From 40CM-2-70-7 sp035505915 (GTDB lineage Bacteria > Gemmatimonadota > Gemmatimonadetes > Gemmatimonadales > GWC2-71-9), in the NCBI GenBank assembly GCA_035505915.1, contig DATJQI010000072.1, positions 1 to 56,828 on the forward strand: 56,828 nt of DNA, given 5' to 3'. This document shows, one piece after another, positions 7,195 to 15,773 of this stretch; within the stretch, counting starts at the first letter, position 1; each line of letters opens with the position of its first letter. The position numbers were made by a program, and so were the translations under genes. A model generated the notes under the pieces. The model had not been told where the DNA came from and searched no databases. It worked only from the letters and a program-made list of their open reading frames with translations.

Positions 7195-10100
7195 GGCGTC
7201 GCCACCGGCGCCATCCCCGCGGCCTTCCGCTTGGCGTTCAGCGCGGCGAGGCCCGGCCCCGTCAGCGCACTCCACCGTCTCAGCGCCTGCGCTCCGTCGG
7301 CCCCGGCGCGCCGGCACGCCGCGACTTGATTGGCCGGCGGGGCGACGTCCGCGCCCTGCATCGCCATCGCCGCTCCCAGCATCGCATCGCCCGCCGTCTG
7401 CAGCGTGGGCGCGGCCTCGCCCCGCCCGGCCGCCCGGCGCCCGAACCGCCGCCGTCCGGGCCCGCTCGCGCCCGGCGCGGGCGCCAGCGAATCCACGCGC
7501 GCCTTGAGCGCCGCGGCGTCCGCCCCGCCGGCCTGATCGAGCGCGTCCGCCAGAGCGCGGGCCTTGAGGTACGCCGCGTGGAGACGCACCGCGCCGTCGT
7601 ACATCTGCCGCGTGAGCGTGGCGAGCTCGTTGAGCGCCGGCGCCGGCGTCTTGACGCGCGGGTCGAGCTTGAGGGTGAGGGGCCGGGTGAAGGTCTGGCC
7701 ATCCACCGTGAGGCGCACCGTGTAGGTACCGGGAGGCGCCCAGGGGGAGTTCACCACCGGGTAGGTCCGGTGCGGCACCGCGGCGCCGTTGTCTCCCACC
7801 GGACCGCGCTCGATCGGCTGGTACTGAAGGTCCCAGCTGAACCGGTGCATCCCCGGCGCCGTCGAGAGCCGCAGCTGCGGCGCCGCCCAGTAGAGCGGCA
7901 CGTCGCAATCCTGGGCCGCCTCGTTCTTCTGGCAGATCCGGTCGTATTCGTCCGGGTCCACCGCCGGGTCGGGGTCGAGCACCGGATCGTCGCTGGCGTA
8001 CGAGCGGATCACGGTCCCCATCCGGTCCAGGATCTCGAGCTTCACCGGTCCCTGTGCCCGGACCGGCAGGTAGTAGTCGATGATGCCGCCGGGAGGGGGG
8101 TTCTGGCCCGCCGCGAGCTCGGGGGGCCAGGGGGTCGGGTCGTTGGTGCCGAAGCGGACGCGCAGGGCCGTCTGGGGCGTGAAGAGGTAGGCCGACTTGG
8201 CGCGCTCCGCCGCGACGGCTTCGCGGAGGGGCGTGACGTCGTCCAGGATCCAGAAGCCGCGGCCGTGCGTGCCCGCCACGAGATCGGCGCAGAGGCAGGT
8301 GCTGTCGTCCTTCACCTGGATGTCGCGCACCGAGATGGCCGGCATGTTGAGCCGGAGCGACTGCCAGTGATCGCCGTCGTCGAAGGACACCCAGACCTGC
8401 GTTTCCGTGGCCGCGTAGAGCAGGCCTCTGGTCCGGGGATCCTCGCGGATCGAGTTCGCGACGCCCACCGCGGGGAGCCCGGTGTCGATTTCGGTCCAGG
8501 TCTTCCCGCCGTCGTGGGTCCGGAAGAAGTGGGGCCGGGGGTCGTCCACGCGCATGGTGTTCGCCGCGGCGTACGCGGTGCGGGTGTCGAAGTGCCCGGC
8601 GTCGAGATTGTAGATCCGGGTCCAGGGACTGATGCCGGGAGGTGTCACGTTGGCCCAGGTCGCCCCGCCGTCCCGGGTCATCTGGATGTTGCCGTCGTCG
8701 GTTCCGCCCCAGAGGACGTTGATGCTGAGCGGTGACGCGGAGAGCGCCGTGATCGCGCCCTGCGGCGAAACGGCGACGCTGTCGGCGTACTTCCCGGCGG
8801 ACGGGGGCGGCGTCCAGGTCTGCCGCGCGAGGTCGGGAGAGATGCGGGTCCAGCTGTGGCCGTGGTCGGCGCTCTTCCATACCACGTTCGACGCGTAATA
8901 GAGCGTCGTGTGGTTCACCGGCGACCAGAGGATCGGCATGGTCCGCACGTTCCGTCCGTACTGGTCGCCCCGCTCGGTCTGGTCGGGTCCCAGATAGGTG
9001 GTCTGGCCGGTGTGGCGATTGTACAGCGAGATGTTGGTGCGTCCCGAGCCGTAGACCAGGTCGGGGTCCTTGGGATCCGGGGCGGCGATGCCGTACTCCT
9101 GGATGTTCACCGGGTGCCAGTCGTGGAAGGTGATCTCGCCGTCCATCGACCGGCTGTCCACGCACCCGGAGCCCGAGTCCTGCTGGCCGCTGCACACGCG
9201 GTACGGGAAGGCCCAGTCGGTGGTGACGTGGTACATGGCGGCGGTGGGCTGGGTGTACCAGTTGCTCCACGACTCGCCGCGGTTGGCCGAGACGACGGCG
9301 CCCTGGTCGGAGACGACGAGGAGGACGTCGGGGTGTTCGGGGTTGACCCAGACTTTTTGATAGTCGTCGCCGCCGGGTGAGCCGCGGACCGGCACCCAGG
9401 TGTGCCCGCCGTCCTCGGTGCGCCAGAAGACGATCGACGCGCTGTAGACCACGTCGGGGTTCTTGGAATCGACCGCGAGGGTGGGGACGTCGCCGCCGCC
9501 GATGCGGTTCAAGGGGCGGGTGTCCACGTGCTGGGCGGTGTCGGCGGGCGGATGATTGGGGTCGTCCACCGCCGTCCAGTGCTCGCCGCCGTCGGCGGAG
9601 GTATAGAACCCGACCACGCCGGTGGTGGGGCCGCCTTTGACCGTCGCCCCGGCCGGGGGGACGCCCGCCACCATCGCGTAGATCCGGGACGGATCGGAGG
9701 GCGCGACGGCGAGGTTGGCTTCGATGACGTCGGGGAGCCCGTCGGTGATCCGCTTCCAGGTCGTGCCGCCGTCCGTGGACTTGAAGACCCCGCCTCCCGG
9801 CCCGCCGAATTCGTTCCCTTCGCGGAAGCTCTGCTGCTGGCGCCAGAGCGCGGCGTACACCGTCTGCGGGTTCGACGGATCGAACGCGACGTCGTTGCCG
9901 CTCGTGTACTCGTCGACGTAGAGGACCTTCTCCCAGGACTTGCCGCCGTCCGTAGTCCGGAAGATCCCGCGGTCCGGGTTGTGTCCGTAGGGGTGGCCCA
10001 GCGCGGCGACGAACACGCGATCCGCGTTGGTGGGGTCGACCGCGATCTGCGCGATCATCCGCGTGTCCGCGAGGCCCACGTTGGTCCAGGTCTTCCCGGC

Positions 10101-10481
10101 GTCGGTCGTCTTGTAGACACCGTCACCGGTGGCCAGGTCGGGTCTGATGATGCCGGCGCCCGATCCCACGTAGATGATCTCGGGATGGGTGGGGGAGACG
10201 GCGATGGCGCCGATGGAGCCGATCGGCTCCTGGTCGAAGAGGGGCTCCCACGTCGAGCCGTAGTCCGTGGAGCGCCACACGCCGCCGTTGTCGAATCCGG
10301 CGTAGAAGACGTTGGGCTGGCTGGGCACGCCGGCGAGGGCGCGGGCCCGTCCGGCGCGGGTGGGGCCGATCTGGCGCCACCGCATGTCGCCGAACGTGGT
10401 CTGGGACTGGGCGCGAAGGGAGGGGATCGTGCCGGTGAGCAGGGCGGCCGAGAGCGTGAGCCGAAGGAGATGACGAAGCAA
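7191..10481 (-). CDS. Secreted BNR/Asp-box (sortilin-like) beta-propeller protein
   Basis: 1096 residues from a TTG start at 10481, chosen because GTGGAGG lies 8 nt upstream and the next residues, LRHLLRLTLSAALLTGTIPSLRAQ, form a signal peptide ending at AQ. The upstream extension to 10769 is arginine-rich and lacks protein character. At least ten Asp-box turns (S/T-x-D-x-G-x-x-W) are visible, such as STDYGSTW, TTDAGKTW, TTDGGKSW, STDGGTTW, SADGGEHW, TEDGGHTW and THDGGKTW, so the protein is one or two large beta-propellers of the VPS10/BNR type. Such proteins are often labelled glycosyl hydrolase, but no catalytic residues can be assigned here. The C-terminal 250 residues are helical and proline/alanine-rich. 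Confidence 0.85.
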   Translation of the reverse strand: MLRHLLRLTLSAALLTGTIPSLRAQSQTTFGDMRWRQIGPTRAGRARALAGVPSQPNVFYAGFDNGGVWRSTDYGSTWEPLFDQEPIGSIGAIAVSPTHPEIIYVGSGAGIIRPDLATGDGVYKTTDAGKTWTNVGLADTRMIAQIAVDPTNADRVFVAALGHPYGHNPDRGIFRTTDGGKSWEKVLYVDEYTSGNDVAFDPSNPQTVYAALWRQQQSFREGNEFGGPGGGVFKSTDGGTTWKRITDGLPDVIEANLAVAPSDPSRIYAMVAGVPPAGATVKGGPTTGVVGFYTSADGGEHWTAVDDPNHPPADTAQHVDTRPLNRIGGGDVPTLAVDSKNPDVVYSASIVFWRTEDGGHTWVPVRGSPGGDDYQKVWVNPEHPDVLLVVSDQGAVVSANRGESWSNWYTQPTAAMYHVTTDWAFPYRVCSGQQDSGSGCVDSRSMDGEITFHDWHPVNIQEYGIAAPDPKDPDLVYGSGRTNISLYNRHTGQTTYLGPDQTERGDQYGRNVRTMPILWSPVNHTTLYYASNVVWKSADHGHSWTRISPDLARQTWTPPPSAGKYADSVAVSPQGAITALSASPLSINVLWGGTDDGNIQMTRDGGATWANVTPPGISPWTRIYNLDAGHFDTRTAYAAANTMRVDDPRPHFFRTHDGGKTWTEIDTGLPAVGVANSIREDPRTRGLLYAATETQVWVSFDDGDHWQSLRLNMPAISVRDIQVKDDSTCLCADLVAGTHGRGFWILDDVTPLREAVAAERAKSAYLFTPQTALRVRFGTNDPTPWPPELAAGQNPPPGGIIDYYLPVRAQGPVKLEILDRMGTVIRSYASDDPVLDPDPAVDPDEYDRICQKNEAAQDCDVPLYWAAPQLRLSTAPGMHRFSWDLQYQPIERGPVGDNGAAVPHRTYPVVNSPWAPPGTYTVRLTVDGQTFTRPLTLKLDPRVKTPAPALNELATLTRQMYDGAVRLHAAYLKARALADALDQAGGADAAALKARVDSLAPAPGASGPGRRRFGRRAAGRGEAAPTLQTAGDAMLGAAMAMQGADVAPPANQVAACRRAGADGAQALRRWSALTGPGLAALNAKRKAAGMAPVATP

Positions 10482-10600
10482 GGGAGTAGCCTCCACTGAG
10501 AGCGCGTTTCGAGAAGTGCGAGAGTATCGCGCCGAGGAGGCACGGGGGCCAGCCCCGGGCGAGGTGACGGGGCGGTGACGCGAGGAATCGATTCTGGGGC

Positions 10601-11482
10601 ATGTCATTTCGCCTTCGGACTCTGGCCCTTCTGGCGTTCTTCGCCGCCTGCCACAGCGACGGGGGGCTCGGCGCCAACGCGCCGTCCCTGAGCGGGACCC
10701 TGTCGTCTCCCCGGCACGGGCCCATCGCGCACGCCAGTGTGATCGCGACGGACAGCGCCAATGCCGCATCGTCGGACACCACGACCACCGACGCGAACGG
10801 CCACTTCAGCTTCTATGGCCTGGCGCCCGGAACCCGGACCCTCTCGGTGGCGACCCAGACCCTTCCTGGGGGATGCTTTCCACCCGCGCTTTCCCGGGTC
10901 ACTCTCACGAGCGGAAAGTCGCCGTTCTTAAACCTCGCCCTCGATTGCGTTCCGGTGGCCGGGACCTACTCGGGGTATGCCACCCTGACCCTCGGCGGGA
11001 CGGCGGCGGCGCTGGACACCGAGCTGGTCTCCATCGGCCTTGAAGGCTACCTGCCGGATTCGGCGGGACTCACCGCGACGGTCAGCCAGTACAACGACTC
11101 GTCGTTCGCCATGGACCTGCAGTACGTCACCACCGTCTACACGGGGGCCCTGTCCTCCGGGCTCGTGACCATCCAGGGGCCCGTAGTGTTCGGCCAGTTG
11201 GCTCTCGTCATCCCCCCGGTCACGCAGACCATTGGCGCTCCCCCCCTCGGGATCTCGGTCACCATCACCACCACCTGCCAGCCCTCCGCGCCGCAGAGCC
11301 TCACCGTCAGGACCGATTCCACGTATCTGGGCCATGTCGCCTCGATCGTCGGCGACGCGGACTACGCGTGCTCGGTTTCCATCCCCGGTATTGGCGACTA
11401 CTCGGGGACGCTCAATTTCCATCTGGTCGCGACCTACACCGGGCCGGAAGCCGTAACCCAGGCATCGGCTCCTGAACTCTAG
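10601..11482 (+). CDS. Putative lipoprotein with carboxypeptidase-regulatory-like domain
   Basis: 293 residues. The N-terminus, RLRTLALLAFFAACHSDGG, reads as a lipoprotein signal with the lipid-bearing Cys17, although the -3 position is Phe rather than Leu. Residues about 28-90 (SGTLSSPRHGPIAHASVIATD, then a TTTDANGHFSFYGLAPG stretch) match the Ig-like carboxypeptidase regulatory-like fold found in surface and TonB-linked proteins. The rest is beta-rich and threonine/serine-rich with no family I recognise. It is divergent from the BNR propeller gene, with a 119-bp gap between starts. Function unknown; probably anchored to a membrane and exposed. Confidence 0.7.
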   Translation: MSFRLRTLALLAFFAACHSDGGLGANAPSLSGTLSSPRHGPIAHASVIATDSANAASSDTTTTDANGHFSFYGLAPGTRTLSVATQTLPGGCFPPALSRVTLTSGKSPFLNLALDCVPVAGTYSGYATLTLGGTAAALDTELVSIGLEGYLPDSAGLTATVSQYNDSSFAMDLQYVTTVYTGALSSGLVTIQGPVVFGQLALVIPPVTQTIGAPPLGISVTITTTCQPSAPQSLTVRTDSTYLGHVASIVGDADYACSVSIPGIGDYSGTLNFHLVATYTGPEAVTQASAPEL

Positions 11483-11686
11483 GAGCGGCTGACCCAACTA
11501 CGTGGCGTAAGCGACGGCCGCTCAGGAGTTTGGGAGCCTCCCCATTGCGCCACTTCCTGCCTTCCTTCTACCATTCGCCATGCTCATGCGACTCCACTCG
11601 CGGCGGTGCTTCCTGAACTCCGGGCTCAATCGCCCGGGCGGGCGGGGTGCGATCTAGCGCGGCCGGACGTCGGCGCTGGTCGTGAC
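11483..11686 (+). other. Structured leader region before the HAD phosphatase gene
   Basis: About 200 nt without a convincing coding frame. It can fold into at least two hairpins: GAGCGGC/GCCGCTC (11483-11489 with 11517-11523) and CCGGGC-tcaatc-GCCCGG (11620-11637), ending in the intrinsic terminator at 11687-11715. Such an order, hairpins then terminator then gene, is what a riboswitch or attenuator looks like. I do not recognise a known aptamer class. It could instead be a small RNA or simply the 3' end of the lipoprotein transcript. Confidence 0.35.
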
Positions 11687-11715
11687 ACCCGCTCCACCAA
11701 CGGAGCGGGTTTTTT
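11687..11715 (+). terminator. Intrinsic terminator directly upstream of the HAD gene
   Basis: ACCCGCTCC (11687-11695) pairs perfectly with GGAGCGGGT (11702-11710) around a 6-nt loop and is followed by a run of T (11710-11715). The HAD start codon lies only 19 nt downstream, with the ribosome-binding sequence AGGAGCGGGAG repeating the terminator's second arm, so an alternative fold could pair with either. It ends the lipoprotein transcript or acts as an attenuator. Confidence 0.8.
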
Positions 11716-11734
11716 ATTACAGGAGCGGGAGACC

Positions 11735-12553
11735 GTGAAAAAGCACTATCTCTTGGCGAGCGACTTCGATCAGACGCTGTCCTTCAACGACTCGGGCGTG
11801 GTGCTGGCCGAGATGCTGGGGACCACCGGATTCCGGGAGCATGTGGCGGCGCTCGCGTCTCTCAATCTGGTCCAGCAGGGCGCCGAGCTCGCGTATCTCC
11901 TGCGGCACGACCCCGACTACCGGCGGGTGCGGCGCGAAGACCTGCGCGAAGTCGGGCGGCGGGTCCGCCTGAAGCGGAACGTCGCGCTCCTGGCCCGGCT
12001 CCTGGCCCAGGGGATCGACGGGAACCGGTTCGATTTCTACGTCGTCTCCGCCGCGCCGGAGGAGGTCGTGCTCTCCGCACTCGACGGCCTCGTGCCTTCG
12101 GACCACATCATCGGCACGCGGTTCGGCTGGGATCAGGGCTCGGGCGAGATCGACTCGGTGGTCCGGGTGGCCGCGGGGTTCGGGAAAGTGGCGGCGGTGG
12201 AGGAGCTCCGGCTCCGCCTGTCCCTTCCGCGGGACCAGGTCATCTACGTGGGAGACGGGCAGTCCGACATCCCCGTCATGCTGCATGTGAACCGCGGGGA
12301 GGGGTTCACCATCGCGGCGTCGGAAGCGCGCGAGATCTCCCACATTGCGAAGCGCACCGTGATTTCCGATGACGCGCTGAGCGTGCTGGTGCCGATCCTC
12401 GAGGACATCCTCGGCTTCGGACCGGCCGAGATCCGGGCGCTCTTCGAGAGCCAGGGGCTGGTGATCCAGGAGTGGGACCGGGTGCGGACCGATTGGCTCA
12501 CCATTCGGGACGGGGCGGGGGACGCGGCGCCGAAGATCGCCGAGGTCGCATAG
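11735..12553 (+). CDS. HAD-superfamily (SerB/HAD-IB-like) phosphatase
   Basis: 272 residues from a GTG at 11735, preceded by AGGAGCGGGAG. The four HAD motifs can be followed: DFDQT near residue 10 (nucleophile Asp and acid/base Asp), VVSAAP with the motif II Ser, a lysine in FGKVAAVEEL, and VGDGQSDIP with the motif IV acids. The cap region between motifs I and II is helical and arginine-rich, as in HAD-IB enzymes such as phosphoserine phosphatase and MtnX. The substrate is unknown. The gene stands alone after a terminator-bearing leader, which suggests condition-dependent expression. Confidence 0.8.
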   Translation: MKKHYLLASDFDQTLSFNDSGVVLAEMLGTTGFREHVAALASLNLVQQGAELAYLLRHDPDYRRVRREDLREVGRRVRLKRNVALLARLLAQGIDGNRFDFYVVSAAPEEVVLSALDGLVPSDHIIGTRFGWDQGSGEIDSVVRVAAGFGKVAAVEELRLRLSLPRDQVIYVGDGQSDIPVMLHVNRGEGFTIAASEAREISHIAKRTVISDDALSVLVPILEDILGFGPAEIRALFESQGLVIQEWDRVRTDWLTIRDGAGDAAPKIAEVA

Positions 12554-12576
12554 GAGCGGCGGACGCACCCCGCCGG

Positions 12577-12726
12577 ATGAAACTCTGGCGCAACCTGATG
12601 TCGTATTAAGCCAGGCCCTACGCCGCACTCCGGCAGTGGATCACGGACGCATTCCCGTTCAAGAACCCGTACTTCTCGACGCCACGCGTCCCCCCGCGGT
12701 CGGTGCCCTGGGCCCAGGAGTGTTAG
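12577..12726 (+). pseudogene. 49-codon coding-like frame broken by a TAA at codon 11
   Basis: ATG at 12577 opens MKLWRNLMSY, then TAA (12607-12609), and the same frame continues for 39 codons (ARPYAALRQWITDAFPF onward) to a TAG at 12724. About nine in ten codons after the TAA end in G or C, as in real genes of this genome, and the peptide has a normal composition. It is most likely a decayed small gene, or a 10-residue peptide followed by chance; a sequencing error is also possible. The final TAG overlaps the TAGGAT element before the next gene. Confidence 0.3.
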
Positions 12727-12739
12727 GATTAAGCCCCCA

Positions 12740-13939
12740 ATGGACAACAAGTCCGCCGACCTCTCCGCTCTGCGCATTGATCGCGATGCCGTGCCGACGC
12801 CCTCGGGCACCGGGGGACGCCGCTGGCTGGTCGTGGGCGCCCCCGCCCTCCTCCTCGCCCTCACCGGCCTCCTGGTCACCCGGGGCCTGCGGGGCGGGAT
12901 CGACGTGCGCCTCACCCCCGCGGTCCGGATCTCCCCCTCGCAGGCCAACGTGCTGGCGTCGGCGTCCGGGTATGTGGTCGCGCAGCGCAAGGCGGCGGTC
13001 GCGTCGAAGGGCACGGGTCGCCTCGTCTACCTGGGGGTGGTGGAAGGGGACCGCGTGAAGGAAGGGCAGATCATCGCCCGCATCGAGGACGCGGACGTGC
13101 GCGCCGCCCTGGCCCAGGCCCGGGCGAATCTCGACCTCGGCATGGCCGATCTGCATGACGCCCAGACGTCAATGGACCGCCAGGCGACGCTGCTCAGACA
13201 GAATCTCGTGAGCCAGGCGGATTTTGACGCCGCGCAGGCCCGGTATCTGCGGGTCAAGGCGACGATCGCACTCGACTCCGCGCAGGTGGACGCGGCGCAA
13301 GTGGCGGTCGAGAACACCATCGTGCGCGCGCCCTTCGACGGCACGGTGCTCACCAAGAGCGCCGACGTCGGCGAAGTGGTCTCGCCGCTCACCGGCGGCG
13401 CGCTCGCCAAGGCCTCGGTGGTGACCCTCGCGGATCTGGGGTCACTCCAGGTGGAAGTGGATGTGTCGGAGTCGAATCTGGCGCAGGTCACGATCGGCGA
13501 GCCGTGCGAGATCATTCTCGACGCGTATCCCGACGTCCGGTACGCGGGGTCGGTCGCGAAGATCGTCCCCACCGCCGACCGCGCCAAAGCCACGGTGCAG
13601 GTGAAGGTCGCGTTCCGGCACTACGATGCGAAAGTGCTTCCGGAGATGAGTGCCAAGGTGCACTTTCTCCCCCGTTCCAACGTGGCACAGACCGCCCAGG
13701 ACACGCAGTCGGTGATCGCGGTACCGGACAAGGCGCTCGCCCTGCGCAACGGGCAGCCGGTGGTCTTTGTCGTGTCGAACGGCCGGGCGGTGGCCGTGAA
13801 CGTCGTCGCGGGCCGGCACTTCGGTTCGTCCGTCGCCATCCTGCAGGGCCTCGCAGTGGGCACCGCCGTCGTGGATTCGGTCGACGACCGGGTCCGCCAG
13901 GGCGTCAAAGTCAACGTGCAATCAGGAAGCTCCCCGTGA
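12740..13939 (+). CDS. Efflux periplasmic adaptor (MacA/HlyD-like)
   Basis: 399 residues. A cytoplasmic tail is followed by one membrane helix (about 28-49, WLVVGAPALLLALTGLLVTRG), then a lipoyl-type half motif (SGYVVAQRKAAVASKGTGRL), a long helical hairpin (about 115-185, ARANLDLGMADLHDAQTSMD region), the second lipoyl half (IVRAPFDGTVLTKSADVGEVV), and beta-barrel and membrane-proximal domains. This is the adaptor of a tripartite pump that links an inner-membrane transporter to an outer-membrane channel. Its stop overlaps the next ATPase start (GTGA), and two FtsX-type permeases follow, which makes it a MacAB-like exporter. No outer-membrane factor is present in the operon. Confidence 0.88.
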   Translation: MDNKSADLSALRIDRDAVPTPSGTGGRRWLVVGAPALLLALTGLLVTRGLRGGIDVRLTPAVRISPSQANVLASASGYVVAQRKAAVASKGTGRLVYLGVVEGDRVKEGQIIARIEDADVRAALAQARANLDLGMADLHDAQTSMDRQATLLRQNLVSQADFDAAQARYLRVKATIALDSAQVDAAQVAVENTIVRAPFDGTVLTKSADVGEVVSPLTGGALAKASVVTLADLGSLQVEVDVSESNLAQVTIGEPCEIILDAYPDVRYAGSVAKIVPTADRAKATVQVKVAFRHYDAKVLPEMSAKVHFLPRSNVAQTAQDTQSVIAVPDKALALRNGQPVVFVVSNGRAVAVNVVAGRHFGSSVAILQGLAVGTAVVDSVDDRVRQGVKVNVQSGSSP

Positions 13940-14610
13940 CCGATTCCATCGTGCAGGTGAAGGACGTCTCCAAGGCGTACCGCCGGGATGCGAACGCCGT
14001 CCCCGTGCTTCAGAACATCACGCTCGAGGTGCCCAAGGGGGAGTTCGTGGCGCTCATGGGCCCGTCGGGCTCGGGCAAGACGACGCTTCTCAACCTGATC
14101 GCCGGCATCGACCGCCCCGACTCGGGATCGGTGCTGGTGGCGGGCACCGACGTCACCCGGCTCTCGGAGTCTCAGCTCGCCAAGTGGCGCGCGGCCAACA
14201 TCGGGTTCGTCTTTCAGTTCTATAACCTGATTCCGGTCCTCACCGCCTTCGAGAACGTGGAGCTGCCGCTCCTGCTCACGTCGCTCTCCAAGTCCCAGCG
14301 GCGGGCGCACGTCGAGACCGCGCTGGCGCTCGTGGGGCTCACCGACCGGATGGACCACTCACCCCGCCAGCTCTCGGGCGGTCAGGAACAGCGAGTGGCC
14401 ATCGCGCGCGCCATCGCGACCGACCCGCAGATCCTGGTGGCCGACGAGCCGACCGGCGATCTCGACCGGAAGTCCGCCGAGGAGATCCTGACGCTCCTCG
14501 ACCGCCTGAACAAGGAGCACCAGAAGACCATCGTCATGGTGACGCACGATCCCCACGCGGCCGAGCGGGCCCACACGGTGCGGCATCTGGACAAGGGCGA
14601 GCTCCAATGA
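13936..14610 (+). CDS. ABC transporter ATP-binding protein (MacB/LolD type)
   Basis: 224 residues from a GTG at 13936 that overlaps the adaptor stop. Walker A is GPSGSGKTT, the Q-loop lies in FQFYNLIP, the signature is LSGGQEQR, and Walker B is ILVADEPTGDLD, with MVTHD as the H-loop. The VFQFYNLIPVLTAFENVELP block and ADEPTGDLD are hallmarks of the ATPases that drive FtsX-type mechanotransmission exporters such as MacB and LolCDE rather than import systems. It energises the two permeases that follow with 4-bp overlaps. Confidence 0.93.
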   Translation: MTDSIVQVKDVSKAYRRDANAVPVLQNITLEVPKGEFVALMGPSGSGKTTLLNLIAGIDRPDSGSVLVAGTDVTRLSESQLAKWRAANIGFVFQFYNLIPVLTAFENVELPLLLTSLSKSQRRAHVETALALVGLTDRMDHSPRQLSGGQEQRVAIARAIATDPQILVADEPTGDLDRKSAEEILTLLDRLNKEHQKTIVMVTHDPHAAERAHTVRHLDKGELQ

Positions 14611-15773
14611 AAATCCTGAAGATCATTTTCCGGAACGCGTTCCGGCACAAGCTCCGGTCCATCCTCACCATCCTGGGGATCGCCACGGCGGTCATGGCGT
14701 TCGGCCTGCTCCGGACCATCGTGGGCGCGTGGAATTCCGGCGTCGCGAACAGCTCGGACAACCGGATGATCGTCCGGCACCGGGTCTCATTCATTTTCCC
14801 CTTGCCCCAGGCCGATCGCCCGGAGATCGCCAAGGTCCCCGGCGTCACGCGGGTCACCTGGGCGAACTGGTTCGGCGGCGTGTACGGCGATGCGAACGAC
14901 TTCAGGAATTTCTGGCCCCGGATCGCGGTGGACCCGGAGACGTACTTCAAGGTCTACCCCGAATTTCAGGTGCCCCCCGATCAGCTGGCCGCGTTCCTCG
15001 CGGACCGCTCGGGCGCGATCATCGGGCGGAAGCTCGCGGCCCAGCACAACTTCAAGATCGGGGACGTGATCACCCTGAACGGGGACATCTTCCCCGGGAC
15101 GTGGCAGTTCACGGTCCGGGGGGTCTACACGGGCAAAGAGCCCTCGACCGACGAAACGCAGATGTTCTTTCAATGGGATTACCTGTACGAGAACGTCAAC
15201 CAGCGCGAGCCGGGCCGGAACGTGGGCGCGGGCTGGTACGTGATCCAGGTGGACCGCCCCGACGACATGCCGAAGGTCGCCGCCCTGGTCGACACGATGT
15301 ACACGAACTCCCAGGCCCCCACCAAGACCGAGAGCGAGCGGGCCTTCCAGCAGGGCTTCGTCGCGATGTCGTCGGCCATCATCACGTCGCTCGAGGTGAT
15401 CTCGTTCGTGATCATCGGGATCATCCTGCTCGTGCTGGCCAACACCATCGTGATGGCGGTCCGCGAGCGCACCCGCGAGTACGCGGTGCTCAAGACCCTG
15501 GGCTTCACGGGCCGGCACGTGCTCACCTTCATTCTGGGTGAGGCCATGGTCATCGGTCTCCTGGGCGGCCTCCTCGGCGTGGTGCTCACGTTCCCCATCG
15601 TCCAGGGCTTCGGCAAGGCGTTGCCGACGTTCTTCCCGGTGATCGGGGTGTCGGGCTTCACCGTGGTGCTCGCGCTCATCGCCGCCGGTCTCTGCGGACT
15701 GGCCGCCGGCGCCGCGCCCGCCCTGCGGGCGGCGCGGATGCCCATCGTGGCCGGTCTGAGGACGGTCGGATGA
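14607..15773 (+). CDS. ABC transporter permease, FtsX/MacB family (first)
   Basis: 388 residues, starting at an ATG that overlaps the ATPase stop. The N-terminus (KIIFRNAFRHKLRSILTILG) enters the first membrane helix, a large periplasmic domain of about 220 residues follows, and three helices close the protein, starting IITSLEVISFVIIGIILLVL and including the REYAVLKTLGF coupling helix typical of FtsX permeases. It pairs with the next permease to form a heterodimer. The periplasmic part is unusually rich in aromatic residues (WANWFGGVYGDANDF), possibly for substrate or adaptor contact. Substrate unknown. Confidence 0.9.
   Translation: MKILKIIFRNAFRHKLRSILTILGIATAVMAFGLLRTIVGAWNSGVANSSDNRMIVRHRVSFIFPLPQADRPEIAKVPGVTRVTWANWFGGVYGDANDFRNFWPRIAVDPETYFKVYPEFQVPPDQLAAFLADRSGAIIGRKLAAQHNFKIGDVITLNGDIFPGTWQFTVRGVYTGKEPSTDETQMFFQWDYLYENVNQREPGRNVGAGWYVIQVDRPDDMPKVAALVDTMYTNSQAPTKTESERAFQQGFVAMSSAIITSLEVISFVIIGIILLVLANTIVMAVRERTREYAVLKTLGFTGRHVLTFILGEAMVIGLLGGLLGVVLTFPIVQGFGKALPTFFPVIGVSGFTVVLALIAAGLCGLAAGAAPALRAARMPIVAGLRTVG

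Noticed and set aside
5425..9270. 1281-residue open frame on the minus strand
   Set aside because: It crosses kinase 1 and part of the BNR gene in another frame, is arginine/proline/glycine-rich and has no domain; it is a high-GC shadow. The same applies to long frames at 199-2409, 34171-36834, 45403-47406 and 54548-55981.
11606..11734. N-terminal extension of the HAD protein
   Set aside because: The extension crosses the intrinsic terminator and adds residues without HAD similarity; the GTG at 11735 has a good ribosome-binding site.
12577..12606. MKLWRNLMSY as a PqqA-like or RiPP precursor
   Set aside because: Too short, lacks the Glu-Tyr core of PqqA and no maturation enzyme is adjacent.
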